Shown: positions 7,852-15,746, counted from the stretch's first letter. The stretch: DNA of 29,596 nucleotides from Tranquillimonas sp964472855 (GCA_964472855.1 CAYYMJ010000035.1:1-29596); one strand, 5' to 3'. Notes: generated by a model from the letters alone, not told the origin. Program-made: numbers and translations.

Positions 7852-8189
7852 CCCGGTCAGACCATCGGCCCTTGGCGGTGACTGACCGTGACGCAGGCAT
7901 GCGACCGCCGTCAAACCGCAAGTTTGCCTTTGGCAAAACGGGGCGGGCCGGCGCATGACGGTCCGCCGGCGAACGGGGGAGCAAACGACAAACGGTCAAT
8001 ATTTATGGCCGTTGGTATCAGACATCTGCGACCGCGAACGCGGTCAGGGCGGTCAGGGCGGGGCAAGGCGCGCGCCCCTCTGGCCCCTTGTCGGCAAGCG
8101 GCATCCACCAGTTCCTGCCGTTTTCGCGCCCCCGCGGCGACAAACGCCAGCCGTCCATCACTGGCGCCAGCGCGCGCGATTCCCGGGCC
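7852..8189. other. Gene-poor gap between convergent genes
   Basis: This 338-base gap lies between the ends of the cation transporter and the moeB-like gene. It holds a possible AT-looped hairpin (7991-7998 with 8006-8013, one G-U pair), a perfect GACCGCG/CGCGGTC hairpin (8030-8045) running into 2.3 copies of CGGTCAGGG (8041-8063), and a short TTTGCC/GGCAAA stem (7923-7937). A 36-codon frame starts in an ATGA overlap with the transporter's stop (7848-7958) and a second frame starts in an ATGA overlap with that one (7955-8239), but neither looks like a real protein. No clear terminator with a T-run is seen. Confidence 0.55.
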
Positions 8190-9254
8190 TCACCGGTTCG
8201 GGCCGCAGACCGCGCAATCGGGGCGGCGGTGCGTGGTGATGACGCGGCTGTCGGCATAAAGCGCGTCATACAGCATCAGCCGGCCCCGCAGGCCCTGCCC
8301 GGCGCCGGTGATCTCTTTCACCGCCTCGGCGGCCATCATGGTGCCGATGATCCCCGGCAGCGGGCCCAGCACCCCGGCCTCGGCGCAGGTCGCGCCCAGC
8401 CCCTCGGCAGGCGCGTTCGGGAAGACGCAGGCGTAACAGGGGCCACCGTCGGCGGGGGCATAGGTGGCCAGTTGCCCCTCCCACTGCGACACGGCGCCCA
8501 TCACCAGCGGAATGCCCCGCGCGGCGGCGGCCGCGTTGGCCGTGTATTTGATCGTCAGGTCGTCGGTGCCCTCGATCACCAGGTCATAATCGGCCAGCAG
8601 GGCGTCGGCGATATCGGCCGTGAAGGCCCGGTGATAGGGGCGCACGACCGTAAAGGGGTTCAGCGCCGCAATCGCGGCCTGGGCCGAAAACACCTTGGGT
8701 TTGCCGATCCAGTCATTGCCGTGGATGACCTGCCGCTGCAGGTTCGACGCCTCGACAGTGTCGTGGTCGACCACGCCGATGGTGCCCACCCCGGCACCGG
8801 CGAGATATTGCAGCACCGGCGCCCCCAGCCCGCCCGCGCCGATCACCAGGACGCGCGCGGCCTTCAACTGCGTCTGCCCGGGTCCGCCGATGTCGCGCAG
8901 CACGATATGGCGGGCGTATCGCGTGATCTCGCCGGCGCCAAAGCCGCCCGGGCCGGTCGCGGCGCCGGGTCCGGTCGCGGCGCTGGCGCGGTCATCAGTG
9001 CGCGCGCGCGCACCGACCCGGGCCAGCAACCGGGCATAGCCCCAGACCAACGCCGCCAGCCCGCCCACCACCAGCCATTCGCCGGCGCTGCCGCCGGTGG
9101 CCTGCCGCAGGGCGTGGCCTGCGGGCAACGTGAGATGCGCCGCCACCACCCCGAGATAAAGCAGCCCGAGCATGGCCATACGGGCGCCGCGTGGCGCGCC
9201 CAACGCATGGCCCAGCGCCCACAGGCCGATCGCGATGGCCAGAACCAGCGCCAT
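8190..9254 (-). CDS. moeB: MoeB/ThiF/HesA-type adenylyltransferase with N-terminal membrane helices
   Basis: The C-terminal 250 residues of this 354-residue protein are an E1-like adenylating domain: YARHIVLRDIGGPGQ, the nucleotide motif VIGAGGLGAPVLQYLAG, DHDTVEASNLQRQ, the loop TCAEAGVLGPLPG, and two zinc-type cysteine pairs (CYAC and the terminal CAVC). Family members adenylate the C-terminal glycine of a small sulfur carrier such as MoaD or ThiS for molybdopterin or thiamin synthesis. The usual TDN motif reads TDD here. The first ~80 residues form about three hydrophobic helices, followed by a linker containing a tandem AATGPG repeat, so the enzyme is probably membrane-anchored. The start overlaps the dut stop by one base (TGATG). 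MoeB is the best guess; HesA or ThiF are alternatives. Confidence 0.85.
   Translation of the reverse strand: MALVLAIAIGLWALGHALGAPRGARMAMLGLLYLGVVAAHLTLPAGHALRQATGGSAGEWLVVGGLAALVWGYARLLARVGARARTDDRASAATGPGAATGPGGFGAGEITRYARHIVLRDIGGPGQTQLKAARVLVIGAGGLGAPVLQYLAGAGVGTIGVVDHDTVEASNLQRQVIHGNDWIGKPKVFSAQAAIAALNPFTVVRPYHRAFTADIADALLADYDLVIEGTDDLTIKYTANAAAAARGIPLVMGAVSQWEGQLATYAPADGGPCYACVFPNAPAEGLGATCAEAGVLGPLPGIIGTMMAAEAVKEITGAGQGLRGRLMLYDALYADSRVITTHRRPDCAVCGPNR
8953..8988 (-). repeat. Two tandem 18-bp units encoding AATGPG in the moeB linker
   Basis: The 13-base core CCGGTCGCGGCGC occurs at 8953-8965 and 8971-8983 with an 18-base period, encoding the hexapeptide AATGPG twice between the membrane helices and the catalytic domain. 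A 14-base alternating palindrome of GC steps (8998-9011) lies beside it. Confidence 0.6.
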
Positions 9255-9718
9255 CAGTCGCGCCCGGTCGACCCGAAGCCACCGGCGCCGCGCGCGGTCG
9301 CATCCAGGGCCGCCACCGCCCGAAACCCGGCCTGCACCACCGGGGCGACCACGGCCTGTGCGATGCGGTCGCCATGGGCGACGGCAAACTCGGCCGCGCC
9401 CAGATTGATCAGGATCACCCCAAGCGGGCCGCGATAATCGGCGTCGATGGTGCCCGGCGCGTTGGCAATCGCGATGCCCTGTTTCAGGGCCAGCCCCGAG
9501 CGTGGGCGGATCTGCATCTCGAACCCGGCCGGGATGGCCACGCGCAGCCCGGTTGGCACCAGCCGCCGTGCGCCCGGGGCCAGAACCACGCCGCCACGCT
9601 GGTCGGCGGGGAAATTGGCGCGGATGTCGGCCCCGGCGGCGCCGGCGGTCGCGTAGGCCGGCAGCGCAATGGCGGGGTCGGCCCAGTCCTCGCGCAGGAC
9701 GCTGACGACAACGCTCAT
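9254..9718 (-). CDS. dut: dUTP diphosphatase
   Basis: The 154-residue protein shows all five trimeric dUTPase motifs in order: AYATAGAAGADIRA near 21-34, RSGLA at 73-77, GTIDADYRG near 89-97 with the catalytic aspartate at 92, GDRIAQAVV near 116-124 and the flexible C-terminal RGAGGFGSTG. It hydrolyses dUTP to dUMP and pyrophosphate, preventing uracil incorporation and feeding thymidylate synthesis. Its start overlaps the coaBC stop in ATGA and its stop overlaps the moeB start in TGATG, so the three genes are very likely translationally coupled. Length is normal for the family. Confidence 0.95.
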   Translation of the reverse strand: MSVVVSVLREDWADPAIALPAYATAGAAGADIRANFPADQRGGVVLAPGARRLVPTGLRVAIPAGFEMQIRPRSGLALKQGIAIANAPGTIDADYRGPLGVILINLGAAEFAVAHGDRIAQAVVAPVVQAGFRAVAALDATARGAGGFGSTGRD

Positions 9719-10917
9719 GCCGGCGCGACGAGCGCGGCGGCGATACGGGCAACCAGACGTTCGGCAACGGCGTCCTTGGCCATGCGCGGCCAGCTTTCGG
9801 CGCCCTCGGCGGTGATCAGGGTCACCGCGTTTTCCGCCCCGCCCATGATGCCGGTTTCGGGCGATACGTCATTGGCGACGATCCAGTCGCAGCCCTTGCG
9901 CACCCGCTTGGCGGTCGCGTTGGCCACCAGGTCGCGGGTTTCGGCGGCAAAGCCGATCACCAGCCGCGGGCGCCCGGCGGGGTCGCCGGCGACACCGGCC
10001 AGAATGTCGGGGTTTTCGGCCAGCGCCAGTTGCGGCAGCGCGCCGTCCTGCTTCTTGATCTTGTGGCCCGAGGCGGCGGTGACGCGCCAGTCGGCCACGG
10101 CGGCGGCGGCAACGAAAATGTCCGCCGGCAGCGCCGCCGCCACGGCGGCCTGCATCTGGGCGGCGGTCTCGACCGCAACCACCGTGGCGCCGGCCGGGGC
10201 CGGCACGGTCGCCGGGCCGGTGACGAACACAACATCTGCACCCGCCGCCAGCAGCGCCCGGCCGATCGCGGCCCCCTGCGCCCCGGACGAGCGGTTGGCG
10301 ATATAGCGCACCGGGTCGATGGGCTCGTGCGTCGGCCCCGAGGTGACCACGGCGCGAACCCCGGCAAGCGGCCCGCCAGACAGGCGGGCGGCGATGGCGG
10401 CGACAATCTCCATCGGCTCGGCCATGCGCCCGGGGCCATATTCGCCACAGGCCATGTCGCCATCATTGGGGCCGACAAGGGCAATGCCGTCGGCGCCAAG
10501 CCGGGCCACATTGCGCTGCGTCGCCGGGTGCTGCCACATGCGCACATTCATGGCCGGGGCCAGCAGCACCGGGGTGTCGGTGGCCAGCAGAAGCGTCGCC
10601 GCAAGGTCGTCGGCCAGCCCGGCGGCCATCCGCGCCATCAGGTCGGCGGTTGCCGGCGCCACGACGATCAGGTCAGCCGCCCGGCTTAACTGGATATGGC
10701 CGATCTCGGCCTCGGCGGTCAGGTCGAACAGATGTTCATGCACCGGGGTTCCGGCCAGCGCCGTCACCGACATCGGTGTCACGAACTCGGCCCCCGCCGC
10801 TGTCAGAACCGGGGTTACCGTCGCCCCCCGTTCGCGCAACCGGCGGATCAGGTCCAGCGATTTATAGGCCGCGATTCCGCCAGCGATGATCAGTAGAATA
10901 TGCCTGCCAGCCAGCAT
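9715..10917 (-). CDS. coaBC: Bifunctional phosphopantothenoylcysteine decarboxylase/synthetase
   Basis: This 400-residue enzyme makes 4'-phosphopantetheine for coenzyme A from 4'-phosphopantothenate and cysteine. The N-terminal CoaC flavoprotein half has the active-site His74 (IGHIQLSRAADL), Asn124 (PAMNVRMW) and Cys157 (MACGEYGPGRM). The C-terminal CoaB half starts near residue 185 with VTSGPTHEPIDPVRYI, NRSSG, and the conserved lysine region HKIKK. ATG 10917 is chosen because GAGGGG precedes it at good spacing; a GTG four codons upstream is possible. The gene follows rpoH by 66 bases on the same strand and overlaps dut by four bases. Confidence 0.95.
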   Translation of the reverse strand: MLAGRHILLIIAGGIAAYKSLDLIRRLRERGATVTPVLTAAGAEFVTPMSVTALAGTPVHEHLFDLTAEAEIGHIQLSRAADLIVVAPATADLMARMAAGLADDLAATLLLATDTPVLLAPAMNVRMWQHPATQRNVARLGADGIALVGPNDGDMACGEYGPGRMAEPMEIVAAIAARLSGGPLAGVRAVVTSGPTHEPIDPVRYIANRSSGAQGAAIGRALLAAGADVVFVTGPATVPAPAGATVVAVETAAQMQAAVAAALPADIFVAAAAVADWRVTAASGHKIKKQDGALPQLALAENPDILAGVAGDPAGRPRLVIGFAAETRDLVANATAKRVRKGCDWIVANDVSPETGIMGGAENAVTLITAEGAESWPRMAKDAVAERLVARIAAALVAPA

Positions 10918-10983
10918 GACCCCTCGCACCGCTGCTTGCGCTCTACTTATGGCAGCACGGGGCCGGGAAACAAGTGGCGCGCG

Positions 10984-11862
10984 TCAGAGCAGGAACTGGT
11001 GCACCTCTTGCGTCTGGGTCTCAAGGCTCTTGCGCATCTTGACGAATGCGGCAACCTCAAGCTGGCGCACACGCTCTTTGCTCAGCCCCAGCTCTCGGCC
11101 CAGCGATTCCAGCGTGCGCGGGTCCTCGCGCATCTTGCGTTCGCGCACGATAAAGCTTTCGCGGTCGTTCAGACCGGCCAGCGCCGTGTCGAGCCAGCCG
11201 CGCAACAGGTCGTTGTCATGGGCATGCTCGACCAGTTCGGCGGCCTGTTCGCCGTCGTCTTCCAGCGCGTCGATCCATTCGCGCCCCTCGTCGTCGACCG
11301 ACTGGGTCGCGTTCAGCGAGAAATCCGACCCGGCAAGCCGGCCCTCCATCAGTTCGACATCGTGCAGCGGCACCCCGACCTCGCGCGCGATCAGTTCGCG
11401 CAACTGGTGCTTGTCCAGCATCTGGCCGGATTTCTGGGCCTCACGCTCGATTCCGGCCCTGACCCGGCGCATGTTGAAGAACAGCGACTTTTGCGACGAG
11501 GTCGAGCCCGTGCGCACCATGGACCAGTTGCGCATCACGTAGTCCTGGATCGAGGCCTTGATCCACCAGACCGCATAGGTCGAAAAGCGCACGCCGCGGT
11601 CGGGGTCGAACTTTGCGGCGGCCTTCATCAGGCCAAGGCCGGCCTCTTGAACCAGATCGTTCATCGGCGCGCCATAGCGGCGGAACTTGGACGCCATCGA
11701 CACCGCCAGCCGCATGTAGGCGGTGATCAGGCGGTGCAGGGCCTGTTCGTCGCGCTGGTCGCGCCAGGCATAGGCCAGGCGCCGCTCGGTCTCGGCATCC
11801 AGAAGCTCGGCCCGCATCGCCCTGCGGGAAAGGCTGTTGTCGTTGAAACCGTCCAGAGCCAT
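10984..11862 (-). CDS. rpoH2: RNA polymerase sigma-32 factor, RpoH-II type
   Basis: The 292-residue product contains sigma region 2 (AYMRLAVSMASKFRRYGAPM through STYAVWWIKASIQDYVMRNW), the RpoH box QKSLFFN at 114-120, and a C-terminal region 4 helix-turn-helix (LESLGRELGLSKERVRQLE). The N-terminus MALDGFNDNSLSRRAMRAEL is like RpoH-II of Rhodobacterales, a second sigma-32 that in Rhodobacter directs part of the singlet-oxygen and oxidative-stress response; a separate classical RpoH would then be expected elsewhere. ATG 11862 has GGAGG nine bases before it; the frame stays open upstream but lacks homology. In Rhodobacter this sigma factor is itself under RpoE; I could not find a convincing RpoE promoter in the 100-base upstream gap. 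Confidence 0.88.
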   Translation of the reverse strand: MALDGFNDNSLSRRAMRAELLDAETERRLAYAWRDQRDEQALHRLITAYMRLAVSMASKFRRYGAPMNDLVQEAGLGLMKAAAKFDPDRGVRFSTYAVWWIKASIQDYVMRNWSMVRTGSTSSQKSLFFNMRRVRAGIEREAQKSGQMLDKHQLRELIAREVGVPLHDVELMEGRLAGSDFSLNATQSVDDEGREWIDALEDDGEQAAELVEHAHDNDLLRGWLDTALAGLNDRESFIVRERKMREDPRTLESLGRELGLSKERVRQLEVAAFVKMRKSLETQTQEVHQFLL

Positions 11863-11885
11863 CTGCAAATCCTCCAACTGCTCGC

Positions 11886-11915
11886 TTGACACCCCTTGTT
11901 TCGGGCGCTTTGCGA
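11886..11915 (+). promoter_or_regulatory. Possible promoter for cobU with CTTGACA -35
   Basis: A perfect TTGACA (11886-11891) preceded by C lies in the divergent rpoH/cobU gap, about 70 bases before cobU. No good -10 is present at 17-18 bases (TTTGCG or TTGCGA). Tentative. Confidence 0.3.
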
Positions 11916-11962
11916 TGATGCTACATATCAACAACGTTTCTGCATCCGGATAGTTCAACGCC

Positions 11963-12496
11963 ATGTTGCCAAAAGTGAGCCTGGTCCTGGGCGGCGCCGA
12001 TTCGGGCAAGTCCGTCTGGGCGGAAAAACTTGTTTCAGGGTATGGACTTGACCGGGTTTACCTGGCCACCGGCAGCGCACGCGATCGTGAAATGGCTGAA
12101 AGAATTGCCCGCCACCGCGCCAGGCGGGGCGACGGCTGGCGCACGCTGGAAGAACCCCTTGACCCCGGCGTGCTGTTGCGAGGCGCCGGTGCGGGCGAGG
12201 CGGTGCTGTTGGATTGCGCCACCCTGTGGCTGGCCAACCTGCTCGACGCCGGGCGCGACCCCGGCGCCGCCGCCACGGCGCTGGTGGGCGATCTGGCCGC
12301 CTGCGCGGCGCCGGTGGTGGTGGTCAGCAACGAAACCGGGCTGGGCATCGTGCCCGACAACAGCCTGTCGCGCCGCTTTCGCACCGAGCAGGGGCGCCTG
12401 AACCAGCAGCTTGCCGCCGCCGCCGATCTGGCGGTGTTCGTGATGGCGGGCCTGCCGCTGGCGTTGAAAGGACAGGTTCCCGAATGGATGCGCTGA
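11963..12496 (+). CDS. cobU: Adenosylcobinamide kinase / adenosylcobinamide-phosphate guanylyltransferase
   Basis: The 177-residue protein matches CobU/CobP in length and motifs: P-loop GGADSGKS at 10-17, YLATGSARDREM, and RHRARRGDGW whose His51 corresponds to the guanylylated histidine. Further conserved stretches are VLLDCATLWLANLL and VVVSNETGLGIVP. The enzyme phosphorylates adenosylcobinamide and transfers GMP to it, activating the lower-ligand step of cobalamin synthesis or salvage. Its last 13 bases overlap the start of a CobC-like phosphatase gene in another frame, suggesting coupling. It diverges from rpoH. No other cobalamin genes are in the window. Confidence 0.94.
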   Translation: MLPKVSLVLGGADSGKSVWAEKLVSGYGLDRVYLATGSARDREMAERIARHRARRGDGWRTLEEPLDPGVLLRGAGAGEAVLLDCATLWLANLLDAGRDPGAAATALVGDLAACAAPVVVVSNETGLGIVPDNSLSRRFRTEQGRLNQQLAAAADLAVFVMAGLPLALKGQVPEWMR

Positions 12497-13050
12497 CCGT
12501 CTGGATGGTGCGCCACGGGCCGACCCATGCCAAATGTCTGGTCGGCTGGACCGACCTTGACGCCGACCTGTCCGACCGGGCCCGCGTCGCGCGGCTTGAC
12601 GCCTATCTGCCGCGCGGTCTGCCCATCATTTCTTCGGACCTGCGCCGCGCGGTGCAAACCGCCGACGCGCTGGACGCCGGGCGCCAGCGGCTGCCCCATG
12701 ACCCGGGGCTGCGCGAAATCGGCTTTGGCGACTGGGAAATGCTGCGCCACGACGAGATCCCGGATCAGGCGCTGGCCCGGCGATACTGGGAACAACCGGG
12801 CGACATTGCACCGCCCGGCGGGGAAAGCTGGAACAACCTGTCGGCCCGCGTGTCAGCCACGCTGACGCGGCTGGCCCCACAGGGCGACGTCATCGTGGTG
12901 GCGCATTTCGGCGCCATCCTGTGCCAGTTGCAGGCGGTGCTGGGCCTGACCCCGGTCGAGGCGTTTGCCCGCCGTATCGAGCCGCTTTCGGTCACCCGCC
13001 TTCGGCTTGGCCCCGCGCCCCGGGCGTTCGTGGTCAATCACCAGCCGTGA
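12484..13050 (+). CDS. Histidine phosphatase family protein, probably CobC-like
   Basis: The 188-residue protein has the phosphoglycerate-mutase/histidine-phosphatase signature VRHGPTHAK with nucleophile His11, the second arginine region SSDLRRAVQTADAL, and the second catalytic histidine in VVVAHFGAIL. This superfamily includes alpha-ribazole-5'-phosphate phosphatase (CobC), and the overlap with cobU makes this role likely, though motif alone cannot exclude another phosphate ester substrate. The ATG lies inside the last codons of cobU. Size is normal for CobC. Confidence 0.82.
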   Translation: MDALTVWMVRHGPTHAKCLVGWTDLDADLSDRARVARLDAYLPRGLPIISSDLRRAVQTADALDAGRQRLPHDPGLREIGFGDWEMLRHDEIPDQALARRYWEQPGDIAPPGGESWNNLSARVSATLTRLAPQGDVIVVAHFGAILCQLQAVLGLTPVEAFARRIEPLSVTRLRLGPAPRAFVVNHQP

Positions 13051-13108
13051 TGTTGCCGCCGCCAAATCGGAATTGGCGCCGCTGGTCGCACCACATTAGC
13101 CTGCGGCC

Positions 13109-14002
13109 ATGAAACCGACCCTGATCCTTGGCGACCGCGCCTATTCCAGTTGGTCCTTGCGCGGCTGGCTGCTGTTTCACCGCTGGGGCATAGCCTGCGA
13201 CCTGCAGCATATCAGTTTCCGCGACCAAAGCGTTGCGCAACAACTGGCCGCGCATTGGCCGGCCCGCACGGTGCCCACGTTGCTGACCGACGACGGCGCC
13301 GTCGTTTCCGACAGTCTGGCCATCGCCGAAGAACTGGCCACGCGCCACCCCGGGGCCGGGATATGGCCCGCCGACCCGGCGGCGCGCGCCACGGCACGGG
13401 CGCTGGCGGCCGAGATGCATTCGGGCTTTGGCGCGCTGCGCGATGCCTGCCCCATGAACCTGCGCGTCGCTTATGCCGACTCCCCGCTGACCGACGCGGT
13501 TGCCGCCGACATGCGGCGCCTGTCCGACATCTGGGCCAACGCGCTGGATCGGTTCGGCGGGCCGTGGCTGGCCGGCGACTACAGCGCCGCCGACGCCTTT
13601 TTCGCGCCGGTTGCCGCCCGCGTCGCGACCTACGCGCTGCCCGTGACCGGCGCCGCCGCCGACTATGTCGCGCGCCACCTTGCCGACCCGGCCTTCCGGC
13701 GCTGGCGCGCGATGGCACGGGTGGCGGGGCCCGACCTGCCCTGGTACGCGCGCGATCATGCGGTGACGGCATGGCCCGGGCCGCAACCACAGGCCGCGGC
13801 GGTGGTCGACGGCACCACCAGCGTGAACGCCGCCTGCCCCTATTCCGGCAAGCCCGTGACCCATGTGCTTGAGATGGGCGGCCGGCGCTGGGGCTTTTGC
13901 AACGCATTTTGCCGCGACAAGACCATCGCCGACCCCGAGGCATGGCCGCAATTCACCGAAATGGTCGCGGCCGCCGGGCGGGCGCCGCCCGACCCGACTT
14001 GA
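13109..14002 (+). CDS. Glutathione S-transferase-like protein with C-terminal cysteine-rich tail
   Basis: Residues 1-80 form a thioredoxin-like GST N-domain (LILGDRAYSSWSLRGWLL, with a serine pair at the usual catalytic position, then VPTLLTDDGAVVSDSLAIAE, the cis-Pro and glutathione-binding Ser regions). A helical C-domain follows (about 90-210). Residues 240-290 are unusual for a GST: CPYSGKP (Cys243), His252 and GFCNAFCRD (Cys264, Cys268), then DPEAWPQF, resembling a small YHS/zinc-ribbon-like metal site. Total length is 297 against about 210 for a plain GST. It is probably cytoplasmic; substrate unknown. The gene is preceded by a 58-base gap after the phosphatase gene and has only a weak ribosome binding site. 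Confidence 0.85.
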   Translation: MKPTLILGDRAYSSWSLRGWLLFHRWGIACDLQHISFRDQSVAQQLAAHWPARTVPTLLTDDGAVVSDSLAIAEELATRHPGAGIWPADPAARATARALAAEMHSGFGALRDACPMNLRVAYADSPLTDAVAADMRRLSDIWANALDRFGGPWLAGDYSAADAFFAPVAARVATYALPVTGAAADYVARHLADPAFRRWRAMARVAGPDLPWYARDHAVTAWPGPQPQAAAVVDGTTSVNAACPYSGKPVTHVLEMGGRRWGFCNAFCRDKTIADPEAWPQFTEMVAAAGRAPPDPT

Positions 14003-14237
14003 CCGCGTGCCCCCCACCGTATCGTGGCGGGTCGCGAGTGGGCGGCTCGACCCGGCCGACGCCTTCGTGCGCGCCGACAGTGACTTTCGGCAAATCGGCC
14101 CGGACAGAATGGAACCGGCCGCCTCGCAGCCCTGAAACCCCGCAACCAAGCCACGCCCCGGCCCGCGAACCCGGTCGTCGTTAACAAACCCTAAACGCAT
14201 GCGGCCTAGCCCTTGAGGGCATGAGCCCGCGCGCACC
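14003..14237. other. Intergenic region before the YifB gene
   Basis: These 235 bases between the GST gene and the ComM-like gene include an AT-richer patch near 14178-14195 (GTTAACAAACCCTAAACG) that could hold a promoter for the downstream gene. A 7-bp GC hairpin (13975-13991) lies in the end of the GST coding sequence without a T-run. Nothing else is supported. Confidence 0.4.
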
Positions 14238-15746
14238 ATGGTAACCCGGACCTACACTGTCGCCTTCCAGGGGATCGAGGCGCGGCCGGTCGAGGTGCAA
14301 TGCGCCATCACCCAGGGCTTGCCGGCCTTTTCCATCGTCGGCCTGCCCGACAAGGCGGTCAGCGAAGCCCGCGAAAGGGTGCGCGCGGCGCTGGCCTCGC
14401 TGTCGATCGCGCTGCCGTCCAAGCGCATCGTGATCAACATGTCGCCGGCCGACATGCCGAAAGAGGGCTCGCATTTCGACCTGCCGATCGCGCTGGCGTT
14501 GCTGGCCGCGCTTGACATCGTGCCCCGCGATCTTGCCGGCGAGACGCTGTCGCTGGGCGAGTTGTCGCTTGACGGGGCGCTGGTGCCGGTCATCGGCGCC
14601 CTGCCCGCCGCCATGACCGCGGCGGAAGAGACGCGGACCCTGCTGTGCCCGGCCGGCTGCGGGGCCGAGGCGGCATGGGTCGGCGCCACCCCGGTCATCG
14701 CGCCGGCGTCGCTGGCCGCAACCATCCAGCATTTTACCGGGCAAGCCCCCCTGCCCGAGGCACAGCCGGGCGAGGTTACCGCCCGCGACGACCTGCCCGA
14801 CCTGAGCGACGTGCGCGGGCAGGAACGGGCCAAACGTGCGCTGGAAATCGCCGCCGCCGGGCGCCACCATATGCTGATGGTCGGCCCGCCCGGGTCGGGC
14901 AAGTCAATGCTGGCGCGGCGCATGCCGGGCCTCTTGCCGCTGCTGGAACCGGCGGCGGCCCTTGGAACCTCGATGGTCCACTCGCTTGCCGGGTTGCTCA
15001 GCGACGGCGGCATTTCCCGGGTGGCGCCGTTTCGCGACCCGCATCACACCGCCTCGGTTGCCGCCATCGTCGGCGGCGGACGTGGCGCGAAACCGGGCGA
15101 GATCAGCCTCGCCCACAACGGGGTGCTGTTTCTCGACGAATTGCCCGAGTTTCCGCGCGCCGTGCTGGAAACCCTGCGCCAGCCCATCGAAACCGGCGAC
15201 GTGGTGGTGGCCCGGGCCAACGCCCATGTGCGCTATCCGGCCCGGTTTCTGCTGCTGGCCGCCGCCAATCCCTGCCGGTGCGGGCATCTCGCCGATGCCG
15301 AGCGCGCCTGCAACCGCGCGCCGCTGTGTGGCGAGGATTACATGCAGCGCGTCTCGGGGCCGCTGATCGACCGGTTCGACCTGAGGGTTGATGTGCCGCC
15401 GGTGGCATTCACCGATCTCGACCTGCCGCCGTCGTCCGAGGGGTCGGCCGCCGTTGCCGCCCGGGTCGCGGCGGCCCGGGCGCGGCAGGCGGCGCGGTTC
15501 GGCGACGGTGGGGACCTGGCCGTCAACGCCGATGCCGAGGGCGAATTGCTGGACCGGATCTCTGCACCCGATGCACAGGGCAAGGCGCTGTTGCTGCGGG
15601 CGGCCGAGCGGTTCGGCCTGTCGGCGCGCGGCTATCACCGGGTCTTGCGGGTGGCGCGCACGATCGCCGACCTCGACGAAGCCGACGGTGTGGCCGCGCG
15701 CCACGTGGCCGAGGCGTTGGGCTACCGACTGCCGCCGACCGGTTAA
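14238..15746 (+). CDS. YifB/ComM family Mg-chelatase-like AAA ATPase
   Basis: The 502-residue protein has the N-terminal ChlI-like domain (FSIVGLPDKAVSEARERVRAAL, NMSPADMPKEGSHFDLPIAL), Walker A GPPGSGKS near 216-223, Walker B VLFLDELPEF, the sensor segment LLLAAANPCRCG and a C-terminal domain with SARGYHRVLRVARTIADLD. ComM is a hexameric helicase that promotes branch migration during integration of transformed DNA; proteins of this family are also widespread in bacteria not known to take up DNA. Length is normal. Its stop codon shares the palindrome TTAA with the stop of the convergent glutathione synthetase gene. Confidence 0.93.
   Translation: MVTRTYTVAFQGIEARPVEVQCAITQGLPAFSIVGLPDKAVSEARERVRAALASLSIALPSKRIVINMSPADMPKEGSHFDLPIALALLAALDIVPRDLAGETLSLGELSLDGALVPVIGALPAAMTAAEETRTLLCPAGCGAEAAWVGATPVIAPASLAATIQHFTGQAPLPEAQPGEVTARDDLPDLSDVRGQERAKRALEIAAAGRHHMLMVGPPGSGKSMLARRMPGLLPLLEPAAALGTSMVHSLAGLLSDGGISRVAPFRDPHHTASVAAIVGGGRGAKPGEISLAHNGVLFLDELPEFPRAVLETLRQPIETGDVVVARANAHVRYPARFLLLAAANPCRCGHLADAERACNRAPLCGEDYMQRVSGPLIDRFDLRVDVPPVAFTDLDLPPSSEGSAAVAARVAAARARQAARFGDGGDLAVNADAEGELLDRISAPDAQGKALLLRAAERFGLSARGYHRVLRVARTIADLDEADGVAARHVAEALGYRLPPTG

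Noticed and set aside
8998..9011. Alternating GC palindrome GTGCGCGCGCGCAC as a regulatory site
   Set aside because: It lies inside the coding sequence for the moeB linker and is explained by Ala/Arg codons in a GC-rich genome.
10900..11889. 329-codon plus-strand frame opposite rpoH
   Set aside because: No domain; composition of a shadow frame of the sigma factor.
11863..11962. RpoE-type promoter for rpoH-II
   Set aside because: The Rhodobacter RpoE consensus is expected but no acceptable -35/-10 pair was found in the minus-strand upstream region.
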